From Lottia gigantea (taxonomy: Eukaryota > Mollusca > Gastropoda > Lottiidae): DNA of 64,000 bases. Where the stretch lies: assembly GCF_000327385.1 (NCBI RefSeq), contig NW_008709190.1, positions 1,993,922 through 2,057,921 on the forward strand, read 5' to 3'. The position numbers and the translations under genes were made by a program. The notes beneath the pieces were generated by a model. That model did not search any database and was not told the origin of the DNA. It saw only the letters and a list, made by a program, of their open reading frames with translations. Positions 12,201 through 27,200 of this stretch are shown one piece after another. Every line of letters begins with the position of its first letter. Position 1 is the stretch's first letter.

Positions 12201-15200
12201 ACCTTCAAATAACAGTAACCAAGTATGAATGACAGAAACAAGCAGTGGTTTGAGGAGGACAGGACAATCTTCACAAATATTTGATGAGTATTTACCTAAA
12301 GTCTTAAGACTACTACAAGCTGCCAAAAGATTAGAACTTGACAAAAGGTCGTGGAAAGGTGATAGCTTTCCTTTTTATTGTTCACTATTTCAATTTTAAC
12401 TGCTGTAATCTACACTTATTGAAAAGTTGAAAGTTGTTCGTAGGTCAGTCTTGATTTATTAGCCCAAATCAATGGAGGTCGATTGATGTGAAAGTCAATT
12501 TTAAGAGAAGAGACCAGTATTGTGTATCCATTTGATGTCCGGTCCATTATTACTTCCTCATTTTGATATCCTTCTGAGTGAAAGACCGACAAATGTACAC
12601 ATCAACACCATTGTTTAAAGGAATACTACAACTTAGAATGGACATAAAATTTAAATTTTCTTACTTGGTCAACAAGTATATATATTGGACAAACTAGAAT
12701 AGAATCTCCACATAAGACAATATATCCATTAAACTAAATAATTATTGAAAAATTTTTTTGCTCATCTTAACAGGTACAAAATCTTATCTTAAAAGATACA
12801 TCCAAAGGGGGGATGGTACGGTACCAATTTCAAAATGTGTTAAAATTCTTTCTCCTTTTGCTCACAGATTTATCAGTTTTTGTTAACAATGTAAAATCAT
12901 TATTATTTTTACTCATTCTTGGGAGAGTTATCATTGTTTTGTGAACTTTTTTTGACGAAACAACTCAACTATTTGAAGATTTCAACTATTTGGTCATTAT
13001 CAAGGGAGTTCTCCCATACTGACTTCGGAGAAATTGGCTGCCAAGGTTTAGAACAAGGAGGAACAAGATGCATCTGGTTTTAGACAATAAGATAGTTAGA
13101 GAAGAACTTATGTAACACCCTTTAACATAATCTCAAACTATGCAATGTATGCAAGTCAATTTAGTAATGATATCATTTGGTAAGATAAGTATATCTGTTT
13201 TAATACCAAGATACAAACAGTAAGTAAATAGTAAGGTATAACGAGAAGGTCTAGGCTATTGTTCAAGTCTGGTTTATTAAAACATTATCTTCAATGTAGG
13301 CAAAGGCGTGGTTTCACGGCTTACAATCCTTAGATATTAGGTGAGTTGATATTACAAACTAGTCTGCATAATATCATTTTAACATGTCATTCGCTACTGG
13401 AACATATAACACTTTTGAAACTGGTGACGCAAACCAAACACCGAAAATATCATGAAATCAGTATTTCACAATTGTACTAACCATTTGGACACGTCTGTAC
13501 TGGATAATGTAGAGAAACACGCTGTAGTGAGGTAGTGATACAAACCACCAAAGAAAAAGACATAGCTGAAACAAAGTGAAATACGTTTACCATTCTTTAA
13601 CCGCTTTGTTAGTTTGTATCAATTACCCACCCTTTTCCTTTCATAACATTCAGTACAGATTGATGTGTTGAAAAGATATTATGCAGAATTGTTAAAAACG
13701 TTTATTAGCTCTGGGTCTGGTTTGTTGGTTTGTATCACTAACTCACCCTCAAATAGTGTTTTCTGTAATAACATACAGAACAGAATGACGTGTTCAAATG
13801 ATGTTATGCAGAATTGTGAAATTCGTTTACCAGTAGTAACATACCATACTTTGTGCGATTTGTTGGTTTGCATCGCTATGCCACCCTCGTTGTGGTGTTT
13901 TCTGTCATAACGTACAGAGCAGGATGAGTTGTTGAAATGTTATTATGCAGAATAGTGAAATACGTTTACCAGTAGTTACATTTTTTTGTCCGATTTGTTG
14001 GTATGCATCAGTAACCCACACTTAACAGTGTTTTCTGTTATAGCATACAGTGCAAAATGACATGTTGAAATGATATTATGCCGAATAGTAAAATACGTTA
14101 AACAGAAATCTGACTACTGTGGATTCCATTAAATGTACAATGTATGCATATTTGTATTGTGATTTATGGTATTTCGTTTAATACTTAAAAGTTAACACCA
14201 GATCAACATTGGGTTTTGTTTAAAGGGATTAGCTCGTCTAAATATTTGACATGATAACCAGAAAGGATCGATTATATATTATGTAGGAATATAAGACAGA
14301 TGTACGTGTAAATACCACACTGTCCATCAATGCTTCTTGCTAGAACCAGTGCTTCTCTTTCAAGGCTAGTCAATTTTTTTAAGACATGTAGAGTAGCGTT
14401 TTGCTATTTCGCCTGGTGTCGATAATAGCAAAACAAAAGGACTTGATAACCTTTTATCCATGTTCCTTAAGCACTTCCACCTTTCTGCCTGATAAAAGGC
14501 ATGTTCCTTCAGCACGGGTAGCATATATTGTTTATATTCTAAACAATCAGGCAGAAAGGTGAAAGTCACGAAACCTGTCATGCCATTCTATGTATTTATA
14601 TATTGAATTGGCACATGCACAGTTTCACCAGAGAGATTAATGTTATCAAATACAGCTTTTAAATACAGCATGTTGATTTTGGAAATTTTCCCTAAATCCT
14701 GCACAAGATTATGTCATTGTGACTCTGAGTTCACGAAACTGCAAAATAAAGCAGTTAATGTAAATTTAGTTTAATTAAAATGTGTTGATGATTAAAACTG
14801 CTGTTTTTTGATGTAAACAGTCATTTCCTAATGCACTTGAATACAGTACTTGATCTGTATCATGTAGGCATATTGGTAATTGTAACAGCTTTGGTGATAA
14901 TATGCTGCACCTTAGCTTATATAATGTGAAAAACATGAAATTGTATTGAGCACCAGCGTCAGAGCCCGCTAACATCGACACATGCTTTAATAATGATTTT
15001 GAGAATAAGTTCAAGATCATGTGTTATCTGACGATTATGCAATGTAGCGTTATTAACACACAGCTCAGCAGCTTTCGTTCGCGGTTTCACCATGTGAGAC
15101 CTGGTCGTTGTCTGTATATCACATTAATCTCTCACCAAACATTAGCATTGCACCCACTAACCAAATAATATGCGATTTAGCATGTAATTACATATTTCTA

Positions 15201-18200
15201 TCCGGTGACCAATCATTGATGCTACAGGGCAATAAAGGTAAAGGAAAAAGACTCAATTGGTGCGACTAATTTAGCAGATTTTCTTCATTGAACACTGGAT
15301 TTTTTCGCAGACCCAGTAAGATACAAAAATAACTTCATACAGATTTATTTTACAAGGCCTTTTGCTACAACTTGTATTCCGTTACTGTTTTTATAATATA
15401 TTAACCCAGGTGCCACACTGAAACTGCAGTATCATATACTGGAGTCGTTTGTAAAAGTATACGATGTTAAAAGGGTACATGCTGTATTTTCACTCATTAC
15501 AAAGATAAGACGTCTTGTCAATATTGACATTTCCTCCAACCAACAAATTGTATCGTTTTCAACAGTTTTTTCCACTTCCCTTCATGATCTGCAGGAACCA
15601 ATTGACTCCATGTGATTGTCGATTGCGTTTGAAGTCGTATTGTTATTTTGAGATTTGGTTTCTCTGTTTTGACTGTCGTTTAAACCAGACTAATGCCTTA
15701 ACGTTAAATGAATCTAATTTTGTATATTGTCCTTTGGTATCAAATATCTAGCCATTGTTTTTTAACCGAATATTTGGCACTTTATAGGATAACGATTTTT
15801 TTTTTAATTTGTAGGAATTCTTAAAATTCAATCTGTTAGATTATTGCTTTTGAGATTCTGGATAAGTAACGTCGAGATGATGTACTATTTATTATGAGTC
15901 GAAGTGAAAGTAGTAGTAATATAGAGAAAGACTGCAGCTTGTTGAGACCTTTTTAAAGAACTTAATGGCCTTGTCCTTAATGACAAAAAATCGTTTAAAT
16001 TTTTGTAGAGAAACCTCATTTATAAAGCATATAGGTACTGCACTTAAAAAATGGCGTTTCCCTTATAAGAAGTATTAATCTAGATTTTGTTCCATTTAGT
16101 CAACTACACGTTCCATACGAAAACCTTTCAGGAAACGATACTGCCACACTCTACAAATTTACTAGAACTGGCAGGATGATATTCAGCCTAAACATACTGA
16201 AAATATTTGATATAAATAAAGATTGATATAGCATATACCATACGGTTTACATCTGTTTAATGAGTAGTGAAACGATAGTGGGGTAATGCAGGGTTCGTTA
16301 CTTTAGCATATGTTGTTAGTGTGTTTAACTAAAGATATGGTTACCAAAATGTTAAGTTTATCCATATCAAATGTGATGAGTTTCATGCTCTCTGAGTACG
16401 ATGGCACTTTCAGTGTTAACCCTTGGCAATTAATGTCTATGTATACATTCTTCCTTGTTTATATTAGTTTTATCTGGAAGTATCTCGAATGACCAAGAAG
16501 TTTAAAAACAATGCTATCATCTCATTAGCTCTATGTTATATGAGAAAAATGTCTAAAAAATATAGATACATTATTGATACTAATTGTTGTGGTGTTTGTT
16601 TTCTTATGCATTAGATATGTAAATGTCAATGTAAATTCATATTCCATGATTCATTTCATTGAATTTTTAGATTCTCTTTATTATAATACATATATAATTA
16701 TTTGTTTTGAATTGTTAGATCCTTTTACATCGTTTATTAAATACATTGTGCAAGAACACCCATGTTCAAAATGTGTGTGAATATCCATGTTCTTATGTTT
16801 TCGTGGACAACCATGTTCTTAAAATTATTTGAACATAACATGGATGCATTCGAATGAAATCCGTGTCACCAGATTTAGTTGAGTCGAATTCGTGTTACAA
16901 GATGAACATTGTCAGATTCACGTTTCTAAATTTATGTAACAAAATTCATGCAAAAAGCTATACATATTCCTTATGTTCTAATTATTATTCAAGATGTTCA
17001 TTCATAAAAATACAGGATACAGAAACAATATTTTCTTTATAATCATCTTAATGATTGATACAGATGCTATCTTAAGTACTGCAAAGATTCACTAAATTTT
17101 CTTTTAACCTGAAACTTTGTTATTCTATCAAATGGCTGATAAGTTTCTCAAGTAATTACCGATAAGAGACTTCATAAATAAAGTAAAGAATCATGAATGT
17201 ATTAATGTTAGGCATTAAATATCATCTCATTAGCTTAGCTATCACATATTATGTATTTATATATGTATATATACTGTCAAGTACAGATATTGCTTCTCAT
17301 TCAGATCCCAATCAAAATATAAACGAGCAATCCACTATATTTTAAGGTAGAATAAAAGTAATGGAAAATATGCAGACTTGATTTACAGTGAATTGATTGA
17401 TACTTAAAGATGGGTTCCCTTATTTTTATTTATGAAAATGAAAATGCTAATACTTAAATGAATAGAAAGTAGAGGTGTTCTTATGACTTGGAAAAATACC
17501 TGTTTGTCTCAAATGTCCATAATTAATTCATAATTAGCTAAATTATTAGAGAATTATCAGCAGAATTACAATGAGTGACCGATCAAGAAAGTCTTTTTGT
17601 TTATCCAGACTGTACATACATGGTTAAAACTCTTTATTATATGCAATAAGAACCTTATGATATGATTAAGAATACATTCATTAGAAACACCAATTAATCA
17701 AATAGTTTGCTTAATTTGACACTAAAAAATAAGGAAACCCATCTTTAAATACCTATAAATAAAATGGACTGATCGTGTTTGAAAATAATGCATTAAATTG
17801 GAACGTAAAATTCAGACACATGCCATCATACACCATTTCGTTTGTTCAACAATGTAATTTTTGTGGTCTGAAATTCGTGGTTTACTTAAGTCATACTTAT
17901 TTTTCAACTAATCATTTCCATATTCAAGGTATTGTTTTAAAAAGTGGAAGACGTTTATTATGTGTATCATGTCTGGCATAGATATTGCCAAACCATTATT
18001 TTGTTTGTTTGTTGTATTTGTTTTTTACATTCTTTGTAAAAATGTCTCTACCACATCATAATGAGATTGTTATGACATAAATCATAATTAAGGTGTGAAT
18101 TTTTCACAAGTTTTGCCAGAAAAGTAAGGGGGATTAGCTTTCAGTCGTTCATTGAGAATATCGGTACATAAGTTTACCTTTGAGAATTCAATATATGCTC

Positions 18201-21200
18201 GATTTGGATCGTTGCCAGAGGTTTAGGCTATTGGTTTACATCAACACAAAAAGTATCTTTTTGATCTGTGAAAATTAATCCAATTAGAATTTTCTGTTAT
18301 CGTAATTTTACAAAATTTGACGTTTACTGAAAGGTGTGCGATTGTGTTGGCACAGAGTTTACGTTATTTTACGGTTTTTGTTAATTGGAAGCAAAGATAG
18401 GTTAATTTGCTGTTATCAGTAACACAGGGTGGCGCCTTGCTTTGCATGTTCTTTCTCAGTCGAGACGTCTTCGACATTCATTTCAAACCCATTCTATAGC
18501 CTATCAAAGTCAAATAGTACAAAATCTCTGTGGGTATCAAACAATATTAAACCACACAAAACTAGACAACTAAAAAGGCGGATGAAGAGGCAAAGAAATA
18601 CTTAAAATAATGTCAGTGTCTATTGTAATTAAAGGAATTCATTCCTTCAGAAAACCACGAGTTTCAATCCCGGTCACTGGTCACAGAATGCATTAATACA
18701 AACGTTGAAATAATATACTTCTCACGTTAAATTATATGCACTTACAAGAACCTCGTATACTCAAAGAGTTTTACAGCACATGCCTGTATACACAAAAAAG
18801 ATGATTACAAAATAAACTTTATCAATAGTGAAGCGAAGTTGGTGATTTATGTGGAGACGAGGTAACCGTCTAGATTAGTTTATTTTCTATTTTATCTCTA
18901 TTACCTGAATATAATATTGATAAACCCAGGTGTTCGGTCCCTTTGTTAAATAAATTTCAAGGTAGGATTGTGACCGAGATGATCGAGTAAGGATCGATCT
19001 CTAGTTCTTCCAAAGATGCTTTTGCAAGGTTCTCCCCGAAAAAAGAGGATGTAAATAGGTTTGACCTCTTGAAGAATTCTTGCAAATTCATATTAGATCT
19101 AAAGAAGTCCAGTGGAAACAGTCATTAATCTTTTCGGGAAAGTTACCATTTACTAGGGTTAAAAACTACAAAATTTGCCGAACATTAGTATGTAGTATTC
19201 CTTAATGCTCCGAGGTGATCCCATTAAAACTTCCTTCATTGAAAGTCATCAAATTACGTATTTTTTAGAGAAAACGCATTACTATCGTAAAAACAAAGGA
19301 AAGAGAATGTGAAATTGTGAAACACATGTAATATACGTCTGTGTTGTAAGATGAATGGATGAGTAAATTACACATGTTGAGATTATTTTAAGACTAGTTA
19401 TTTGTAATAATGTTGTAATGACATTTACTTTGCTGTATAATGATACTTTATATATGGTCTGCGATAGTTTACATTGGTCTAAATTACTCTACCTTGAATG
19501 TATTAAGGACTTGTCAGTCGTCATCGACCATCGTAAGTGTGTGGTGGTGTTGAAACATATGGGGGTTTTACGTCTGATAATGTTTGAGTAAAGTGGTTCA
19601 TCTCTGCTGATTCCGTGCGAATCCAACTGTATGGGGCGAACTCTGTTTGTACAAGAATAGCCCGAAAATATGATCATCCGAAGTGAAATTGTGATGGTTC
19701 CATGCAGTTCCGATATCCCATCGAAATATCATGTCGGGGGGTAGTACAGGGGGTTCATTGACGTAACGATTCGGGTGCATGGTTCTTTTTAAAATTAAAA
19801 CCTCTTCATAGGTACCAAATAATCCCAGTTAGTCTTGTACTATTGAACCTTCTACATTCACTCTGACAGGTAGTGTTATGTCGTCTCCAAATCCCATAGT
19901 TTTTTATGTTTTGTATAACCCAAGTGTAATCGTTAATTGAAATTGTATCCGGGAAAGAGAAAGGTTTTAATTACAATAACTTGTTTTGTATGTGCAATTC
20001 TTATGAAGCCGCAGAATCTCACCAATTGTCCGTGTGTGCCTTTTTGTAAGCTTGAGTTTTAGAATCCTATGGGTGACATACTTTATTGAGTGTCGGTGGT
20101 TTTCAGTCGAGAGAGAGAGGGTTCATTCATATCTCCTGAATGAAAGACACAGCCTTACCCCATTGCCGACCATCCTGCGTGAATAATGAATAAGACATCT
20201 AAATGTGTCTACCGTACTTATCATAATGTATTTTAAAGCAGGTAGTAAGCTCATTAAGAGATAAGTGGTTCTATGTTTATACAATATTGTCAGTGTTAGT
20301 AAAATATTGTTGTTTAAGTGATATTATACTCTGATATTCAAATTATCCCCCATCAATTTTGGCTACCTGTAACACTTTTCAGCATGAACATCAGGGGTAA
20401 AGGCTACACGGAAATTAACTAGATGCTAGTTTTAAAAATTTAAAAATTTAAAAATTTAAAAATTATCTAAGCATATTTCAATATCTCCAATAATCAAGGA
20501 CAATCTGTACAAACGCTTTGTGATAATGGTGTGTAATGGTGACCATGTTAACCGTGCCTTTTCCAAATTGCCAGACGTAGATTCAGATTTACAGGTTTAA
20601 ATTGTAGACGGATCTAACATTGAGTTAATAATTTAAAGTACGATACCTTAAGTTATAATAAAGTTCCAGCAAATATTTAGAGGATTGCATACCTTTAACC
20701 TAAAACTATAGAGTCATAAATCAATCCTTAATTAGTCTTACAAAGGCGTTATAATTTTGAAAATGAAAGCTAGTACTTCGTTTAAAATTCTTGCATGTTT
20801 CCAATTAACCAGCAGTAAGACTCTTTGTTAATGTATATTGAGTAGCTCCCAGGAAAATGCTCTGAATAATATTTGCCAAATTTTCAAACTTTCAGGTTGA
20901 AAAATGAATGGATATGGCTTTAGAGATTGCAATCTCACCAGTTTCTTCAGTTTGGAAATTGTTAAGGTTGAAGCTAACAACAAAACTTGTTGAAATGATG
21001 GCTCATTTGGTATCGTGTGGAATCGTTTTTTGCTTGGCGAGGTGCTGTGTTCGAATAACAATACCACCTATAGCTGTGCATTATAAAATTTTGATATCTC
21101 TTGCGAATGATGCAAAATAGACGATAGGTCGCGGTGAACCTTATTGCTATGTACTTCTATCATGTTAGTACACTTTTACCATTTCTTCTAATCTAACCTT

Positions 21201-24200
21201 GAGTATGCCATCGTCTTCATTAGGCTTCTATATTACCACTATTTTTCTACGATAAAAATATGTTGTTTACTATGATATAAGAAAATACGAGAAATTGTGC
21301 AAAATGTCAGAGGAATGTTGTGAGAATACCAACGCATAAAATAATACAACAGTTTACAAAATGGAGGTTTCTATGATGATATGGAGGATTATCTTCTCGT
21401 TGGCCCAACTTTTTGATGAATTATTCGAGCTAATCCAATACCGATACCACACATAATGCTTTTAATAATATATCTGGGTCCATTTTGAAGCTCCGTTATG
21501 ACCATATTTTGGAATCGTTATCTACCTTAACTGAATTCAAGTATTCTGAACAAGTGAGTATTCTGAGTACTTGGGCACAACTGCTTTGATATTTTTCAGA
21601 TAATATATGGTCAGATAAGCAGCTTCAATAAAATTTTAGTAGAGTGTTGAATTTTTCCAAAAGCGACATTGACCTTGACAGTTATTAGACTAGCTGTTTG
21701 ATATTACAATATTATTTTAGAGTTATATTTCACATATGTATCCAATTTTTGCATGTGGTTTTGATCGCTTTAGGGTTGGGATGATTTGATACACATTCAA
21801 AGTAGAAACTTCCAAACTTGAATTACGCTGTTCGTTATATCATATTTAAAGCCTTCACGGCGAAGTTGTTATTTGTAACGATAACCCCAAGGAACACGGG
21901 TTAAATTGAAACCATTTGTTTAACTATTTTAAACATCCGTCGTTTGTTATGAATATTTTTTAGGTGCATCATCATTTAATAGGTCGTATTTATTTTAGAA
22001 CATAACAGATCTACCACAAAGCTGTCTGATTTGAAGATGTTTTATTTTCGTATTGTAGTATATTTTTGTTACCTTTTTATCACAAGATGAAAACGGCAAA
22101 CAACAAACGAAATTCTTCTATTTCAAGGAGTGGACTTATTATCCACAAGCTATTGAACAACGTGTTTTTTCACAAGCGTATATGAAATACATGTACGTGT
22201 ATTTTCAAAAACATATAAGACAACATGACTGTATTGTCAGAAGCTTATTTGATTACGTGTATTTCAACAAGTAGTATGGGACCTTACATGTATTTCCAAA
22301 AGCGTGTATGACTACATTATCCAAATGCGTATAGGACTACTTGTATTTCCACAAAAGTATAGGACTATATGTATTTCAACAAGCGTATTGCATTTAACAA
22401 TCGTATTACACTACATTTCCACAAGCGTATCTGTATTTCAACAAAGCATTGGACTTCTTATATATCAACAATATATTGGACTTCTTATATATCAACAATA
22501 TATTGGACTTCTTATATATCAACAATATATTGGACTTCTTATATATCAACAATCGACTTCATGTATTTCCACAACGTATTGGACTTCATGTATTTCAAGC
22601 GTATTGCACTACATGTATATCCACTAATGTTTTATGGACTACATGTTTTTCACAAACGTATAGGAGAACGTGTATTTCCACATGCGTATTGGACTACATG
22701 TATTTACATGAGCGTTTAGTCATATTATATATATATACCATAGTGCTATTAATTGATAATATTGTGAAGGTTATGAACGTTGAATGAATGGAATATCAAG
22801 AGGATCATTTGATCATAAATGACGATTTATTGCTTTTGTATAGTATATGATCGTCAACATGATTTATTGCCCTTTAAAAACCCTATTTAAACCTTACTAC
22901 CCCTATTTAACCCCCAATATGATCTGTTAACTCTATATAATCAATGTTTGAGGTGTAGAAAAGGGGGTTATTATCATTGTTTAAATACTGTATTAAACAT
23001 CTGCATAGAAACAGGTGTTCCTTGATAAACACCCTTTGACCAAAATATTATTTGATGGCTTGTTATTTATTGATGTTTTCTGTGTGAAACCAAATAATCA
23101 GTTATGCAGAAAATTGACTTCAAATTCTCTGTTATTAAAGATTCGCTAAAAAAAATGACGTAAAATTAAATCTGCCTGTAAAGTTGCCATGACTACAGGG
23201 TAATTTTAACCAATTTTTGGGATAAACAGATCAGTTGCATCAATTGCATATATTTGTACTGTATATGTATTCTTGCATATCCTTATAAAATATGCTCTGC
23301 ATTATGCTTAGCTATTGGCTTACTAATGGTTACTCTACAATCTACGATGCGGAAACGCAGTTAGAATGCAGCAAAACCATAAATTCATAGAATTTTTATT
23401 CAAAAGCAGTTTCGTGAAGATGTTTATCGCCTGAAAGCTTCTTTTATAACACACAAACATTCGTTTGATATAATTGATAATACATCGCAATATTCATAAA
23501 TTCATAAACCTTTTTTCGCTTCCTATCTTGAAATCGCATTATTGATTAGCTTTTTTATATAAAAAAAAAAATGACATTTGATTTCTTGCTTTTCAATCAA
23601 AGTTGGTTTGGTTGAGTGTGAAGTCTAGTGTACACAGAATTTGTATTTCTCAGACAAATAGAGATGTTTTAAACATAAATATTCCAACGCTATTAAATCG
23701 GTGATTTCTATTAGATAGATTTATTGCTAGTGTACAGATTAAGACAGGTTGTTTGTACAATCAATATACTGCTTGATTGACGTCCTGAATTATGATTTTT
23801 ATGATGAAATTGGTTACCTGAAGTACTTGCAACAAGGATGGGATGGGAATTTTATGTTGTACAATAATGTACATATTAAGACAAGTTGTTGTACAATTAA
23901 TATTCCCTTTGACTGACGTCCAAAATGATGATTGCTATGATGGAATTGGTTATAATGGGTACTTGAAACAAGGTTGGGATGGGGAATTTTCTGTTGTACA
24001 ATAATGTACATATTAAGACAAATTGTTGTGTAATTGATATACCCTTTGATTGACGTCATGATTTTTATGATGGAATTGCTTACAATGGGTACTTGAAACA
24101 AGAATGGTGGGATGGGGGTTTATTGTTGTACAATACTCTCTGTTAATCAGTGATTTCTATTAAAAAGATTTGTTGATCGTGTACAGTTTAAGACAGGTTG

Positions 24201-27200
24201 TTTGTACAATCAATATACTGCTTGATTGACGTCCAGAATTATGAATTTTATGATGAATTTGGTTACAATAGGTGCTTGAAACAAGGAGAGTGAGAAAGGA
24301 GATGTTGATGGCTGTCTGAATGAAATGAGAAAAGCTTTTTTATGTTGTACAACAAAAGTTGCCACATCTATTAAATCAGTGATTTCTACTAGAAAAGATT
24401 ATTGATAGAATAAGATATAGACAGATTGTTGTAAATTAATATACTATTTGATCTGCCACTGGTGACAAAGGGTTGTATTGTTGTACAACAAATGTTTTCT
24501 GTTTTGTAAATTAAATATTCAATCCTTGATTTGTAGAGGTTGTTGTACAACTACTAAACAAATTTGTGTTGTTCGGCACAATTTTCAATTGCTACGTTGT
24601 TGTCGATTAGAATTATTAATTTTCTTGTAAAGTGTTATTGGTCGTCAACGTTTTCGGTTTAGATGATCAAGTATCATCGATCGTTGTCCTAGCTCTTTCT
24701 TCCATCTGAATCTTGATCTATTATAATATGGCAAGAAATGATGTAATACATCAAGAAATTATGATGTAGTATGGCTTCCTGTCGTATGATAATATATGAC
24801 ATGATATTCATCTGAAGAATGATAAGGTTAAGGTTATCAATTCTCTATTCAAACCAGTCTTTCCGAAATGAAATAAGTTTCCTTTCTAGTAAGTAGATAG
24901 TAATTCATACAGTCTTCGATCGAAACAATTGCTTAATCTATGATCATAGATCGATGAAAATTTTCTCAATCTAGAAAGATGAAAAGAGTGTGGAAATGTT
25001 TGAATCAATAGCAAAAGAGTAATTGAGTTCTTAATTATTTTTTTTTTCGAATCGTTATATTTGGAATAATACATTGCAATCTCAAATTGGGAAATTATCT
25101 AGTGAATTTATCTTGGGTTATGCTAGATCCCTACACTGAAATAAACGAGAAAGGAAGTTTTCATTTTGGGTTAAACTTTTCTGCGATATTGATATTTTTT
25201 GTCCGACCAAATTGATGGTTTTTTTTTAGAGAAAATCCGTTTAAAAAATAATACGACCGCCACTGCCTATCAATCCAAAGATATTACGATTTCGAAGAAT
25301 CCTCTGCTCAATGATATGTTACACTCTTTCATGTATTGTTAGATATTCGTTCAGAATGTCATCAATGAGATTTATCTTGTATTTTTTTCTGTTCAGTATT
25401 TTTCATGATCATATTTATCAATTATAGCCAAGGTTTAACTTTTCGACTTGTGTTTTTCTTAGTTCCAGTTACTCTATTGATATGTAATAGAAAATGTTCC
25501 AAAATCTTTCAGGAATCTGTTCATTTTCTGGAATTGTCTACTTTTACATGGTAGGAATCGGCTAGATTGGCAATTTGGCATCGTTTGTATTTGTATGCCT
25601 CGCTAGAACAAGTAAAACATTGGAATGGATTGTAAAGAGATTTCTAAACCTTTAATATGTATCGGGGGCCTTGATCAATTTGCACCATTCCAATTTTCAG
25701 TCACACATCTGTGTTTCCTGAAAATCCACTTATAGTAAGCGTTTATAATGTCACTATCGCAAAAACTGCTTTTGATGTATTCTTTATTAAAGGGACAGAT
25801 GCCCCATTTTAATATTTGAACATGAATAGACACTATTACAAGCTTTCAAAATTGATTTATGCATTTTTTTATGATAAATACTTATATATACCTTACAAAC
25901 ATTTTTCATGCTTTAGAATTAGTTCTTGTTAACTATGCAGAGGCGAATTGCTTTATGTAATTCTTATATATAGCAAAAGATAAAAAAAAACGTCATATAG
26001 GTAGATAGAGCCATTTGTAAATGGTTCACATTACAACCTATAACCTATTATGAAAATCTTGTAATTTGATAATTAGCTGGCGAGATCAAAGGGTGCGATA
26101 ATATTGTCAATATTGAACATATCCCTATAACTGCACACCAGAATAAATAGATAAATTGAAAATAATCGTCATAATTTGACGCCATGACATAATGGGCTAG
26201 ACAAATTTCACACACAAATTTTAATATGAAAAGAATGAAAAATTTTTCAAGGCGTCAACGTTTGTTATAGTGATAATTGGTGACTCGTTTGCTCGTTGGT
26301 GTATGTGTCTCAAAGGCACAGATGCACTCATGACATTATATTCTAAACCTTTTTTTTTTATTACTACTTTTAGGGTCCTTGATCGATAGTATTATCCTCT
26401 CTTACCTCTAAATCGTTGTTATGTCGTGATTTTCACTTAGGTTTTCCTTGCAATTGTTTTCATGTCGGAGAATATAGCCTGCAATTCTGAAAAAAGTAAT
26501 TACAAAAGTAATCACTAGAAGGTTTAAAGCCGCAGCAATTTGCTGGTAAGCGAAGTCAATTATATAAGGTGAACCTTGTTTGAATGTACTAAAAATTGTG
26601 GCTCGTTTTAGCTCTGCTTTAAGACGATGATATAGGTCGTTCAAAATATGCAGTGTAAATCGGCGCATATTGTCGCTATAAATAAGAAATGTAGACTAGT
26701 GTGGGTTTTTTTTTTGTAAAGGCAATTTAGACTTTCTTATTGCGAATGCGTTTTGCTGGAATAGATAATGTAAACAATCTAGTTGCCAATACGTTTGTTC
26801 CAACGCCCTGTCGCTTTTGAATATGTTCATCATCTTATCAGTTTACATTTGTACGTGTTAACATTGATTGATAATGATAATGTTAACAAGTTGTAATCTA
26901 GTATATAACAACAATAATTATCTCGTAACATCGGTATTTATTTTATTGTTTAGTCTCAAACTAGAACTGACATCTTCATTAAGCAACATTTAAAGGACGA
27001 CTGTACGCAAATTTGCACAAAATAAAAATGCATTGTACTCCGTTAAAAAAGCACATGTTAAACTTTATCATCGAAGAGTAGAACTGTTTGCAATGTGATT
27101 TCCCAAGTCAAGTCGGTTGGTCAAGCTTTAAGCAATAAGTCCAGGGCATTAAAAGCACCTCCGAAATAAGTTTTTTGCCATTATCATTTTTTGTAATTTG

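Noticed and set aside
12089-12344. Minus-strand open frames possibly from a transposase
   Set aside because: I could not match them to any transposase motif, so no claim is made.
20828-21120. Overlapping open frames on both strands at a less AT-rich patch
   Set aside because: No motif on either strand and no splice-consistent exon.
22304-22787. Three overlapping open frames of 107-116 codons
   Set aside because: They are produced by the 27-30-bp tandem repeat, which keeps every frame open.
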